From NCBI RefSeq assembly GCF_022809775.1, contig NZ_CP094380.1, forward strand, positions 1,227,001 through 1,291,000: 64,000 nt of DNA, read 5' to 3'. Positions 56,470 to 64,000 of this stretch are shown piece by piece. Numbering within the stretch: position 1 is the first letter of the stretch; every line of letters begins with the position of its first letter. A program made the position numbers and the translations under genes. Below the pieces are notes generated by a model, which did no database searches, was not told the DNA's origin, and saw nothing but the letters and a program-made list of their open reading frames with translations. Source of the stretch: Pseudodesulfovibrio tunisiensis. Its GTDB lineage: Bacteria > Desulfobacterota > Desulfovibrionia > Desulfovibrionales > Desulfovibrionaceae.

Positions 56470-58299
56470 CTACTTTTCCAATTTGCCCAGCGCATCCAGA
56501 ATGGTTCGGGCACGTTTCCGGCCCACGCCGGGCAGGCTTTGAACATCCTCGATCCCGGCCTTGGTCATGGCGTCCAGCGAGCCGAAACGATCCCAAAGAA
56601 GCCGGGCGGTCTTGGGCCCGATTCCGGGCAGGGATTCCACTTCGCTGGTCAGCACCTTTTTCCGCGACTGGCGTTGACGGCCTATGACATGCCGATGCGC
56701 TTCATCCCTGACCTTTTGCAGAAAAAGCAACTCCGGCGACCCCGCCTTGAGAGGAAGCGGATTCCTGCGTCCCGGGAGAAATATCTGATCTTCCAATTCC
56801 CCGGCCCGCCGGGTCGGCCCTTTGGCTATGGAAGCCAGCGGCCACGGCTCGATTCCGGTTTCGGTCAACGCCCGCTCCACGGCGGCAAGCTGTCCGCGCC
56901 CTCCATCGATGAGCACGAGATCGGGCCACGGCGGACCGGACTCCACACGCCGTCGTGCCCAGCCGGACAAGGCCGCATAGTCGTCACCCGTGCCTTCCAG
57001 TTCCGGAAACGCATAGGTACGGTAGGCTTCGCGACAATAATCGCCATCCTCGAAAACCACCATGCCAACGCGCATTCCCTGCCCGCCCAGATGCGAAGCG
57101 TCCACACACTCGATGCGCCGGGGCTCGGATGGCAGATGAAGCGCGGACCGCAACCGAGCCGTAATGGTCTCCTGCTTTTCCCCGGCCTTGCGCGCCACCT
57201 TGCGGGCGAGTTCCAGAAGCTCCTTTTCCTGCATGGTATCCGGCGGTCCGATGCGCAGACTGCCCTGCCGCAGATCGGCCAGTACTTCGGTCAGAGCTTC
57301 ACCAGCCGCGGCATGCGGCTCGATGATGCGCGGAGGAACGAGCTTGCCGGAAGCATAGAACTGGGCAAGAAAACTGGACACGACCTCGGGACCATCCTCA
57401 AGGGAAAGCCCGGGCCAGAAAAAATGCTTCTGATCAAGCAGACGCCCCTGCCGTATGAAAAGCAATCCGAGCCCGAGACCGTTTTCCGCCACGGCCGTGG
57501 CCGCCACATCCAGATCACGCCCGCCGGGCAGGACAACCACCTGCCGCTCCACGGTCTTGCGAATGGCCCGAACCTGATCGCGATACTGGGCGGCCTGCTC
57601 GTATGCCATGCTTGCCGCAGCTTCCTGCATCCGGGCTTCCAGCATGGACAGAAGCTCTCCGGTCCGGCCCGACAGAAACATCTCCACCCGATGCACCTGC
57701 TCCATGTAGTCCTCGCGGGACACGTCCAGCACGCAGGGTGCCCAGCATTGATGTATATGATGATAGAGACAGGGGCGGACACGATTGCGGAACATGTGAT
57801 CCGAACACTTGCGCAGGGGAAAGACCTTGCCCAGCAGTTTCCACGTAGCCTTGGCCGCACCTGCGGACGTGAACGGCCCGAAATAGATGGAACCGTCCCG
57901 CTTGGCCTTGCGCGTAATGGTCAGCCGGGGGAACTCGGACAGCTTGTCGAGCTTGAACAGCACATACTGCTTGTCGTCGCGCAGCACCACATTGTAGCGC
58001 GGCCTGTGCTTCTTGATCAGGCTGGCCTCCAGAAGCAGGGCTTCCTTTTCCGTGCCCGTGCACAGCAGATCAATGGCCCGGATGCGCGCAACCAGCGCCT
58101 TTGTCTTGGGCGTGTGCCCGGTGTGCTTGTGGAAATAGGAAGAGAGCCGTTTGCGCAGATTCTTGGCCTTGCCCACGTAGATGATCCGTCCGGAGTCATC
58201 CTTCATCAGATAGACGCCCGGCTCAGTGGGATACTCCGCGGCCAAAAATTTGAACCCCTCGGGATCGTTGTGTGGGTTTTTTTCAACAGGATCGTTCAT
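56470..58299 (-). CDS. uvrC: Excinuclease ABC subunit C
   Basis: 609 residues. The N-terminal GIY-YIG nuclease has GVYLMKDDSGRIIYVGKAKNLRKRL. A UvrBC contact region (AARSMAYEQAAQYRDQ-like, here ASMAYEQAAQYRDQ) lies near 200. The C-terminal endonuclease V-like domain has HLGGQGMRVGMVVFEDG and LVLIDGGRGQL, followed by tandem helix-hairpin-helix motifs. It makes both incisions in nucleotide-excision repair. The start at 58299 follows homology, with only a weak ribosome site. Confidence 0.96.
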   Translation of the reverse strand: MNDPVEKNPHNDPEGFKFLAAEYPTEPGVYLMKDDSGRIIYVGKAKNLRKRLSSYFHKHTGHTPKTKALVARIRAIDLLCTGTEKEALLLEASLIKKHRPRYNVVLRDDKQYVLFKLDKLSEFPRLTITRKAKRDGSIYFGPFTSAGAAKATWKLLGKVFPLRKCSDHMFRNRVRPCLYHHIHQCWAPCVLDVSREDYMEQVHRVEMFLSGRTGELLSMLEARMQEAAASMAYEQAAQYRDQVRAIRKTVERQVVVLPGGRDLDVAATAVAENGLGLGLLFIRQGRLLDQKHFFWPGLSLEDGPEVVSSFLAQFYASGKLVPPRIIEPHAAAGEALTEVLADLRQGSLRIGPPDTMQEKELLELARKVARKAGEKQETITARLRSALHLPSEPRRIECVDASHLGGQGMRVGMVVFEDGDYCREAYRTYAFPELEGTGDDYAALSGWARRRVESGPPWPDLVLIDGGRGQLAAVERALTETGIEPWPLASIAKGPTRRAGELEDQIFLPGRRNPLPLKAGSPELLFLQKVRDEAHRHVIGRQRQSRKKVLTSEVESLPGIGPKTARLLWDRFGSLDAMTKAGIEDVQSLPGVGRKRARTILDALGKLEK

Positions 58300-58434
58300 T
58301 GGAGCAAGATTACGCGATTTTCCAGCCAAACGCATCAAACAACAAAAAACGAATCATTTTATATAATTAAATGGAAAAAGAAAAACAGGGTCGAGAGCGG
58401 TAAAAATTTTTTTACTTTTCTTCCCCATACCCCC

Positions 58435-58463
58435 TTGCATGCCGTCACGAGTTGCGATAAAAA
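58435..58463 (+). promoter_or_regulatory. Candidate porin promoter
   Basis: TTGCAT and TAAAAA lie 17 bases apart, ending about 60 bases before the porin start. The match to consensus is only fair; an AT-rich tract (58355-58415) just upstream could act as an UP-like element. Confidence 0.3.
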
Positions 58464-58523
58464 CCGGCTGTAAGGATATGGCGCTCTCTTGGTGCCAATC
58501 GCAAAAGAAGGAAGGATTTTATT

Positions 58524-59963
58524 ATGAAACGTTTGACCCTGCTCGCCGTGCTCTGCGCTTTCGTGCTTGGCATGGCTGCCTCCGCCTCCGCCGCGGAGAT
58601 CAAGGCTTCCGGCTCCTGGGCCGTTGAAGCTGTCTGGAAGTCCAACTGGCAGTTCCAGACCGACAACAAAGCCAATGACATGCAGACCTTCAACGTGAAG
58701 CAGCGTGCCACCACTTCTTTCGAGTTCATCGCGAACGAGAACCTGAAGGGCGTCATGCAGCTCCGTTACGGCACCGGTGCTTGGGGCAATGATGTCTTCG
58801 GCCTCGGCAACGGCGACAGCAACACCGCTGGTACCGCGACTCAGTTGCGTGTGCGCCAGGCCTACCTGGACTTCAACTGGCCCGGCACCCAGCAGAACAT
58901 CGTTGCTGGTTACAAGTCCGTGTCCCTGCCCGCCATGTTCGGCGGTGGTTCCTACATCCTGGATGAAGAAATCGCTACCGCCATGGTTTCCGGCCCGATC
59001 ACCGACAACGTCAGCTACCTCGTTGGTTACGCCCGCGCTTTCCAGAACGATGACGAGAACGGTGAAGCTGGCAAGCTGGACAACGTTGACGGCTACTACG
59101 CTGCTCTGCCCCTGTCCTTCGAGGGCTTCGACATCGTGCCTTTCGGCATGTACGCCAACATCGGTGAAAACGTGACTGCGACTGACGTCACGGCCGCCTC
59201 TTCCAAGATGAAGGGTCTGGCTGCCGTCTCCGCTCAGGCTGCCTCCGGTAACGACAGCGATTTCGACAATGCCTGGTGGCTCGGCCTCGGCTTCAAGATG
59301 GATCTCTTCGATCCCTTCGTGTTCAAGGCTGACCTCAACTACGGTACTGTCGACGCCGACGACGACTACAACAAGCGCGCTGGCTGGTTGTTCGACGCCG
59401 CTCTGGAATACAAGGGCTTTGATTTCATGACCCCGGAAGTCTTCTTCGCCTACACTTCTGGTGAAGACGAAGCTGACAACGGTACTGCCGCTAGCTCCGG
59501 TGCCTACGGCAAGTCCCATCGCATGCCGGTTCTGGCCGCCTCCAACTGGGCTGTCGGTTCCTTCTTCATCGGTGGCGACACCCTGCTCGACGGTTCCATC
59601 AACAACCGTAATGCTTCCCTCGGTTTCTGGACCTTGGGCGTGAGCTTCAAGGACATCGCTTCCTTCCTGGACGGCATGTCCCACACCGTGCATGTCCTGT
59701 ACATGCAGGGTACCAACGACAAGGACCTGGCCACCTTTGCTGCTAACGGCAATGCTGTCAACAACGTTGCCTACGGCCGCACCCTGACCGAAGACGACTC
59801 CCTGTGGGAAGTTGACGTCAACACCGCCTACAAGGTGTACGATGAGCTGACCCTGACTCTGGATCTCGGCTACATCAACATGGACGCCACCAACAAGTGG
59901 GACGTGAAGGACAAGGGCGGCGACGCCTGGAAGATCAGCACCGGCGTGCTGTACCAGTTCTAG
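58524..59963 (+). CDS. Outer-membrane porin (Desulfovibrio homotrimeric porin type)
   Basis: 479 residues. A clear signal peptide (1-23, ending ASASAA) precedes a beta-barrel with alternating hydrophobic/polar strands and the usual C-terminal phenylalanine (VLYQF). It resembles the major porins of Desulfovibrio species. Codon use is strikingly different from neighbours: GGT, GCT, AAC and CTG dominate and rare codons are nearly absent, which points to very high expression. A strong terminator follows at 60006-60040. A GAAGGAAGG ribosome site precedes the ATG. Confidence 0.9.
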   Translation: MKRLTLLAVLCAFVLGMAASASAAEIKASGSWAVEAVWKSNWQFQTDNKANDMQTFNVKQRATTSFEFIANENLKGVMQLRYGTGAWGNDVFGLGNGDSNTAGTATQLRVRQAYLDFNWPGTQQNIVAGYKSVSLPAMFGGGSYILDEEIATAMVSGPITDNVSYLVGYARAFQNDDENGEAGKLDNVDGYYAALPLSFEGFDIVPFGMYANIGENVTATDVTAASSKMKGLAAVSAQAASGNDSDFDNAWWLGLGFKMDLFDPFVFKADLNYGTVDADDDYNKRAGWLFDAALEYKGFDFMTPEVFFAYTSGEDEADNGTAASSGAYGKSHRMPVLAASNWAVGSFFIGGDTLLDGSINNRNASLGFWTLGVSFKDIASFLDGMSHTVHVLYMQGTNDKDLATFAANGNAVNNVAYGRTLTEDDSLWEVDVNTAYKVYDELTLTLDLGYINMDATNKWDVKDKGGDAWKISTGVLYQF

Positions 59964-60005
59964 TCGAACCTAGACTCCACAAAGTCTAAATACCAAGAGA
60001 CGCCG

Positions 60006-60040
60006 GGGGCCGAAGCAATGCTTCGGCCCCTTTCTTTTTT
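60006..60040 (+). terminator. Intrinsic terminator of the porin gene
   Basis: GGGGCCGAAGC and GCTTCGGCCCC form a perfect 11-bp stem with a three-base loop, followed by a TTTCTTTTTT tract. Confidence 0.95.
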
Positions 60041-60396
60041 AATGCCGCAGACTGTCCGGAAACGGCAATCTGCGGCGTTGCTTCAAAACGTACAATTCCT
60101 CGCGTATTGCCCCATGCGCGTCGGCCTTGTACGTTTCTCGCGCCTTGCATCTCACCATTTCCGAAGAGTCTGCACTCCTGATCTTCCATCATTTTTTTGC
60201 AAATCAGCATGCCAATTGTGCAACCAATCGCATTTTCGCCGCCCCTCCATCCAGCAAAGCGAACCTTTTCCCACAAGGTTCTCCGGATGCCCAAGGCTTC
60301 TTCCCACTCGATCGCTCGACTTTTGGCCGGGGGTCGGATATAGATTTCCTCCCGGCGGCATTCCGCCGGGCTTGGTTTCCCAACATAGAGGTAGAC
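60041..60396. other. 356-base non-coding gap before hisD
   Basis: No convincing gene. It holds two hairpins: an 8-bp repeat at 60044-60076 (GCCGCAGA with TCTGCGGC), and a perfect CCCGGCGG-CATT-CCGCCGGG hairpin at 60351-60370, which ends 27 bases before the hisD start. The second could attenuate or protect hisD mRNA. An in-frame extension of hisD upstream exists but reads as non-coding. Confidence 0.6.
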
Positions 60397-61701
60397 ATGT
60401 CCTGCAGAGAGCTCACCTACTCGGGCCCCGGCGACTGGCAAGCAATCGGCCGGTGGCTCGACAAGCGGAAAGACCCGGACACCAAGGTGGACGGGATTGT
60501 CCGCGACATCCTGAAAAACGTGCGGACCAACGGGGACAAGGCCCTGGTGGAATACACCCGCAAATTCGACTGCGACTCCCTTGACGAATCCATGATCCGC
60601 GTTCCGGGCAAAGCCATTCGCGCCAGTCTGGAACACATTCCCGCCGAAGATCGCGACATCCTTGAAGAAGCCATCGGCAACATCCGGGCCTTCCATGTCA
60701 ATCAGAAGGAAAAATCCTGGTGGACCACGGCCCCGGACGGCACGATCCTCGGCCAGATGGTTCGGCCCGTGGATCGTGTGGGACTGTACGTTCCGGGCGG
60801 CAGAGGGGGCGAAACCCCGCTCATCTCCAGCCTGATCATGAACGCGGTTCCCGCGCAGGTTGCCGGGGTGGAGAAAATCGCGGTCACATCGCCGCCGCGC
60901 AAGGACGGCACCCTGAACCCGCACATTCTGGCCACGGCAGCCCTGCTCGGTCTGGATGAAATCTTTCTGGCCGGTAGCGCATGGGCCATTGGCGCGCTGG
61001 CATACGGCACCGCGACCATCAACCCCTGCGACGTGCTGGCCGGACCGGGCAACATCTTTGTTGCCACGGCCAAATCCCAGCTCATCGGGTCCGTTGGCAT
61101 CGACATGGTGGCCGGCCCCAGCGAAATCGCGATTCTTGCCGACGAATCCGCCAATCCGAAATGGCTGGCTGCGGACATGCTGTCACAGGCCGAACATGAT
61201 CCGCTTGCCGCGGCCCTGCTCATCACCCCGAGCAAGGAACTCGCCAAAGCCGTACACGATGAACTCGGTCCCCAGACCGCAGCCCTGCCGCGCAGCGAAA
61301 TCGCAGGCGCGTCTCTCAGGGACTGGGGCGCGATCATCACGGTTCCGGATCTGGAAACCGGCGCGGACGTGATCAACCATATTGCTCCGGAGCATCTGGA
61401 ACTGTCCATTGCCGACCCGTGGGCCATGCTGGGCACCATCCGCCACGCCGGAGCCATCTTCATGGGCCACAATTCGCCGGAACCCGTGGGCGACTATTTT
61501 GCCGGGCCGAACCACGTTCTGCCTACCCTGCGGACCGTCCGTTTTTCGTCAGCCCTGTCCGTGCAGAATTTCTGCAAGAAATCCAGCGTGATCGCCGCCA
61601 GCCCCTCCTACGTGACCAAACACGGTGACAAGATCGCCCGGCTCGCCCGACTGGAAGGACTGGAAGCCCACGCCAGAAGCGTTGAATGCCGCAACAAGTA
61701 A
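60397..61701 (+). CDS. hisD: Histidinol dehydrogenase
   Basis: 434 residues. The zinc/substrate signature region includes INPCDVLAGPGNIFVATAK, MVAGPSEIAILAD, DMLSQAEHDP and IAPEHLE; the catalytic histidines and glutamate are in place. It oxidises histidinol to histidine in two steps with NAD. ATG at 60397 follows GAGGTAG. It is not in a his cluster here: purC follows after 17 bases, an arrangement that may coordinate histidine and purine synthesis, which share AICAR. Confidence 0.96.
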   Translation: MSCRELTYSGPGDWQAIGRWLDKRKDPDTKVDGIVRDILKNVRTNGDKALVEYTRKFDCDSLDESMIRVPGKAIRASLEHIPAEDRDILEEAIGNIRAFHVNQKEKSWWTTAPDGTILGQMVRPVDRVGLYVPGGRGGETPLISSLIMNAVPAQVAGVEKIAVTSPPRKDGTLNPHILATAALLGLDEIFLAGSAWAIGALAYGTATINPCDVLAGPGNIFVATAKSQLIGSVGIDMVAGPSEIAILADESANPKWLAADMLSQAEHDPLAAALLITPSKELAKAVHDELGPQTAALPRSEIAGASLRDWGAIITVPDLETGADVINHIAPEHLELSIADPWAMLGTIRHAGAIFMGHNSPEPVGDYFAGPNHVLPTLRTVRFSSALSVQNFCKKSSVIAASPSYVTKHGDKIARLARLEGLEAHARSVECRNK

Positions 61702-61718
61702 CCTCTTACGGAGCACCC

Positions 61719-62615
61719 ATGAACGCCGTGACTCAAACCGACATCAAGGAATATCCCCTTGTTTCCCAGGGCAAGGTTCGCGACATCTACGAGATCGACG
61801 ACCAGACCCTGCTCATCGTGACCACGGACCGCATCTCCGCTTTTGACGTGGTCATGCCCGACCCCATTCCCGGAAAAGGCGTTGTCCTGAACCAGATCAC
61901 CCTCTTCTGGATGGACATGATGAAGGACATGGTGGAAAACCACATCATCGCCTCGAACGTGGCCGACTATCCCGAACCGCTCCACAAGTACGAAGCGGAA
62001 TTGCAGGGCCGGTCCGTGCTGGTCAAGAAGGCCAAGCCCCTGCCCATCGAATGCATCGTGCGCGGCTACATCACCGGATCGGGCTGGAACGACTACCAGA
62101 AGACCGGCACCGTATGCGGCCACGACCTGCCCGACGGTCTCAAGGAATCCGAAATCCTGCCCGAAGCCATCTTCACGCCGTCCACCAAGGCCGAACTGGG
62201 TGATCACGATGAAAACATCACTCTGGAAAAGGCTGCCGAACTTCTGGGCGACGACATGATGCGCAAGGTGGAAAAACTGGCCCTGAACATCTATACCCGG
62301 GCCCGGGACTACGCAGGCCAGCGCGGCATCCTCATTGCGGACACGAAATTCGAGTTCGGCATCGTGGATGACCGCCTCATCCTCATCGATGAAGTGCTGA
62401 CCCCGGACTCCTCCCGCTTCTGGCCCGCCGAGGGCTACGAGGCCGGGAAGTCCCAGCCCAGCTTCGACAAGCAGTATTTTCGCGACTGGCTGGTGAAAAG
62501 CGGCTTCAACAAGCAGCCTCCGGGACCAAGCATTCCGGAAAACGTGGCTGATGCGACCAAGGCCAAGTACCTTGAGGCATACAGGCTGCTCACCGGCAAG
62601 GAACTCAATGCGTAA
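61719..62615 (+). CDS. purC: Phosphoribosylaminoimidazole-succinocarboxamide synthase
   Basis: 298 residues. SAICAR synthetase signatures are visible: GKVRDIYEID, LIVTTDRISAFDVV, IECIVRGYITGSGWNDY, and LIADTKFEFG followed by IDEVLTPDSSRFW. It couples aspartate to CAIR in purine synthesis and is the long form found in many bacteria. ATG at 61719 has GGAG six bases upstream. It is followed 15 bases later by the small candidate selenoprotein gene, likely in the same transcript. Confidence 0.96.
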   Translation: MNAVTQTDIKEYPLVSQGKVRDIYEIDDQTLLIVTTDRISAFDVVMPDPIPGKGVVLNQITLFWMDMMKDMVENHIIASNVADYPEPLHKYEAELQGRSVLVKKAKPLPIECIVRGYITGSGWNDYQKTGTVCGHDLPDGLKESEILPEAIFTPSTKAELGDHDENITLEKAAELLGDDMMRKVEKLALNIYTRARDYAGQRGILIADTKFEFGIVDDRLILIDEVLTPDSSRFWPAEGYEAGKSQPSFDKQYFRDWLVKSGFNKQPPGPSIPENVADATKAKYLEAYRLLTGKELNA

Positions 62616-62630
62616 CCCGGAGGGAACGCC

Positions 62631-62783
62631 GTGCTTGACTGGATGATCCTGATCGGCATGGCCGTTGCCGGGTTCGCCATCGGTCAATTCATCAAGAAGA
62701 AGACCGGAGGCGGTTGAGGTGCGGCCAAATCCTGCGGCTGGAAGCCGAAGGAAAAGACCGATGCGGAAAAGGACGACGCCTGA
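62631..62783 (+). CDS. Small membrane protein, candidate selenoprotein with in-frame UGA at codon 29
   Basis: GTG at 62631 has GGAGG seven bases upstream. Residues 1-28 (one hydrophobic helix, WMILIGMAVAGFAIGQFI, then KKKTGGG) end at UGA 62715-62717. Reading through gives U-GAAKSCGWKPKEK and an acidic/basic tail to TGA at 62781, 50 residues in total. The 21 codons after the UGA keep the gene-like third-position G/C bias, and a hairpin with loop GGA follows the UGA at SECIS distance. U29 and C35 could form a redox pair facing the cytoplasm or periplasm. FeoB-associated cysteine-rich small membrane proteins have a similar layout; no family is assigned. Confidence 0.65.
62731..62751 (+). promoter_or_regulatory. 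Candidate bacterial SECIS hairpin in the small membrane protein gene
   Basis: CCUGCGGCU and AGCCGAAGG pair at eight positions with one G-A mismatch around a three-base loop GGA. The loop starts 23 bases after the UGA. A G in the first loop position and the distance fit the bacterial SECIS model. An alternative stem (CGGCC with GGCUG) is possible. Confidence 0.6.
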
Positions 62784-62784
62784 C

Positions 62785-62813
62785 TTGACAGGCACGTCCA
62801 AAGGCAATAGTAA
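62785..62813 (+). promoter_or_regulatory. Sigma-70 promoter of rpsF-rpsR-rplI
   Basis: TTGACA (62785-62790), a 17-base spacer and TAGTAA (62808-62813). It begins two bases after the stop of the small selenoprotein frame. The leader that follows (about 62820-62880) has a partially paired CTCTCCTCTC/AAGAGAAGGG region; I see no clear S6:S18 regulatory motif. Confidence 0.85.
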
Positions 62814-62881
62814 ACATCCCCTTGCCTTGCTCTCCTCTCATGTGAAGAAGAGAAGGGCCAAAGACCAAAAGGAGAACTGTA

Positions 62882-63172
62882 ATGACCCACAATTACGAGA
62901 CGCTGCTTCTGCTCTCCCCCGAGCTGGCCGAGGAAAACAGGAACGAAATCCTGGGTACCCTCACCGGCATCGTGGAACGTGAGGGCGGAAAGCTCGTTGA
63001 AACCGATGTCTGGGGCACGCGCGACCTCGCCTACCCCGTTCAGAAGCAGACCCGCGGCTTTTATGTCCGCCTGGTGTACGATGCTCCCGGCGCCCTGATC
63101 TCCGAGCTGGAACGCAACATTCGGATCACCGACGGTATCTTCAAGTTCATCACCGTCAAGCAGGCCGCCTAA
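62882..63172 (+). CDS. rpsF: 30S ribosomal protein S6
   Basis: 96 residues with the S6 fold signatures: [12 protein letters not shown] at the start, [18 protein letters not shown] in the middle and [12 protein letters not shown] at the end. S6 binds 16S rRNA in complex with S18, encoded next. A strong ribosome site AAGGAGAA precedes the ATG. It heads the operon with rpsR and rplI. Confidence 0.97.
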   Translation: MTHNYETLLLLSPELAEENRNEILGTLTGIVEREGGKLVETDVWGTRDLAYPVQKQTRGFYVRLVYDAPGALISELERNIRITDGIFKFITVKQAA

Positions 63173-63183
63173 GGAGGACCATC

Positions 63184-63447
63184 ATGGCATTTCGCAAAAA
63201 ATTCACCCCGAGGAAAAAGTTCTGCCGGTTCTGCGCCGACGCTGAACTGCCCCTGGATTACAAGCGCCCGGACATCCTCCGGGATTTCGTGACCGAGCGC
63301 GGCAAGATCATTGCCCGCCGCATCACCGGCACCTGTGCAAAGCACCAGCGCCGCCTGACCACCGAAATCAAGCGCGCACGTCAGATGGCCCTTCTGTACT
63401 ACACCACTGTTCACAGCTCTGATGTGAAGAAGAAGAGCAAGATCTAG
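63184..63447 (+). CDS. rpsR: 30S ribosomal protein S18
   Basis: 87 residues. RKKFCRFC (C14, C17) and a later cysteine in TGTCAKH mark the zinc-binding (C+) type of S18; the core [22 protein letters not shown] and [10 protein letters not shown] is typical. AAGGAGG lies seven bases before the ATG. It forms the S6:S18 pair on the small-subunit platform. Confidence 0.97.
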   Translation: MAFRKKFTPRKKFCRFCADAELPLDYKRPDILRDFVTERGKIIARRITGTCAKHQRRLTTEIKRARQMALLYYTTVHSSDVKKKSKI

Positions 63448-63459
63448 GGGGAGGCACAG

Positions 63460-63996
63460 ATGAAATTGATCTTACGCGCCGACGTCGACTCTCTGGGTCG
63501 CGTTGGAGATATTGTTACCGTCAAGGCAGGCTACGGCCGCAACTACCTGATTCCTCAGGGACTTGCTCGCCCCGCCACTCAGGCCAACCTCAAGCAGTTC
63601 GAGCTGGAACGCAACAAGCTGGAAGCCGAGGCCGCCAGCCTGCGTACCGATGCTCAGGGCATTGCCGATCGCATCGCCGCAACTCCGGTTTCCATCGAAG
63701 TGCGCGTTGGCGAAAACGACAAGCTCTACGGTTCCGTGACCGCCTCCAACATCGCTGATGCTCTGGAAGCCGCCGGTATCGTCATCGACCGCCGCAAGAT
63801 CGTTCTGGACGAGCCCATCCGCTCTCTGGGCGATTACGAAATCGAGATCAAGCTGCATCCCGAAGTTCGTGGCGAACTGAAGCTGTCCGTTCTGGGTCAC
63901 GGCATGCCTGCTGAAGAGCCTGCCGAAGAAGAAACCGAGACGGCAGAGGAACCGGAAGTGACCGATGCCGAATCCGACGAAACCGTCGAGGCCTAA
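63460..63996 (+). CDS. rplI: 50S ribosomal protein L9
   Basis: 178 residues. The N-terminal rRNA-binding domain has VDSLGRVGDIVTVKAGYGRNYLIPQG; the C-terminal domain follows a long helix (about 45-75). The protein ends in an extra acidic tail of about 28 residues rich in Glu, Thr and Ala, which standard L9 lacks. GGGGGAGG precedes the ATG. It ends the rpsF operon within the window. Confidence 0.97.
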   Translation: MKLILRADVDSLGRVGDIVTVKAGYGRNYLIPQGLARPATQANLKQFELERNKLEAEAASLRTDAQGIADRIAATPVSIEVRVGENDKLYGSVTASNIADALEAAGIVIDRRKIVLDEPIRSLGDYEIEIKLHPEVRGELKLSVLGHGMPAEEPAEEETETAEEPEVTDAESDETVEA

Positions 63997-64000
63997 GCGC

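Noticed and set aside
60127-60396. An N-terminal extension of hisD
   Set aside because: The added 90 residues do not resemble hisD, contain hairpin-forming DNA, and the ATG at 60397 has its own GAGGTAG ribosome site.
62820-62880. An S6:S18 autoregulatory RNA motif in the rpsF leader
   Set aside because: The leader has a partial purine/pyrimidine pairing, but I could not find the bulged CCG structure expected for that motif.

Overview
The window looks like a chromosomal stretch from a Desulfovibrionaceae-type sulfate reducer (Desulfovibrio/Pseudodesulfovibrio group). This is inferred from gene content: a Desulfovibrio-style outer-membrane porin, a bacteriohemerythrin, a large NAD-glutamate dehydrogenase, separate UbiD and UbiX enzymes, an ftsH-folP-cdaA-cdaR-glmM block, and two in-frame UGA codons that look like selenocysteine. 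The sequence is GC-rich, densely coding and mostly housekeeping. I see no insertion sequence, prophage or CRISPR array.

Layout. 1-0.9 kb: end of a leftward nuoAB complex I operon. 1-7.5 kb: a response-regulator diguanylate cyclase with a ComB-like phosphatase, a rightward UDP-glucuronate decarboxylase, then two glycosyltransferases and a periplasmic binding-type protein. 7.6-10.9 kb: a DUF1848 iron-sulfur protein, a PAP2 phosphatase, and a coupled trio (GT2 glycosyltransferase, stand-alone LAB_N protein, TVP38 membrane protein). 11-12.1 kb: two identical initiator tRNA transcription units flanking a DsbA/FrnE-like selenoprotein. 12.1-17.9 kb: a TetR regulator and the thiamin operon thiSGHFEC, read leftward behind a TPP riboswitch and terminator; thiG appears to carry a one-base deletion.

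18-34.4 kb: a zinc-ribbon protein, then a long leftward series: SH3 protein, OmpH, PriA, a secreted protein, GalU, GlmM, CdaR, CdaA, FolP, FtsH, a 74-residue ORF, ArgH, ArgG and ArgF. It combines envelope precursor synthesis, c-di-AMP signalling, proteolysis and arginine synthesis. 34.7-40.1 kb: a compact leftward run (ABC transporter, PhoH, YbeY, and a membrane sensor fused to an AlbA_2 domain). 40.2-42.3 kb: a zinc-sensor/metal-exporter pair with a visible operator, then thiol peroxidase.

42.4-56.3 kb: an HPPD-like protein, glutamate dehydrogenase, CheV with an Hpt protein, UbiD, hemerythrin, a frameshifted secreted deiminase-like gene, several uncharacterised proteins, tRNA-Arg(CCG), UbiX and a metallo-hydrolase. 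56.3-64 kb: a perfect 31-bp hairpin, UvrC, a highly expressed porin, HisD, PurC, a 50-residue candidate membrane selenoprotein, and the rpsF-rpsR-rplI operon behind a strong promoter.

The most notable items are the two candidate selenoproteins (11159-11764 and 62631-62783). Each has a UGA followed by a conserved-looking reading frame and a hairpin at the spacing expected of a bacterial SECIS element. Conventional gene calling would truncate the first and miss the second.
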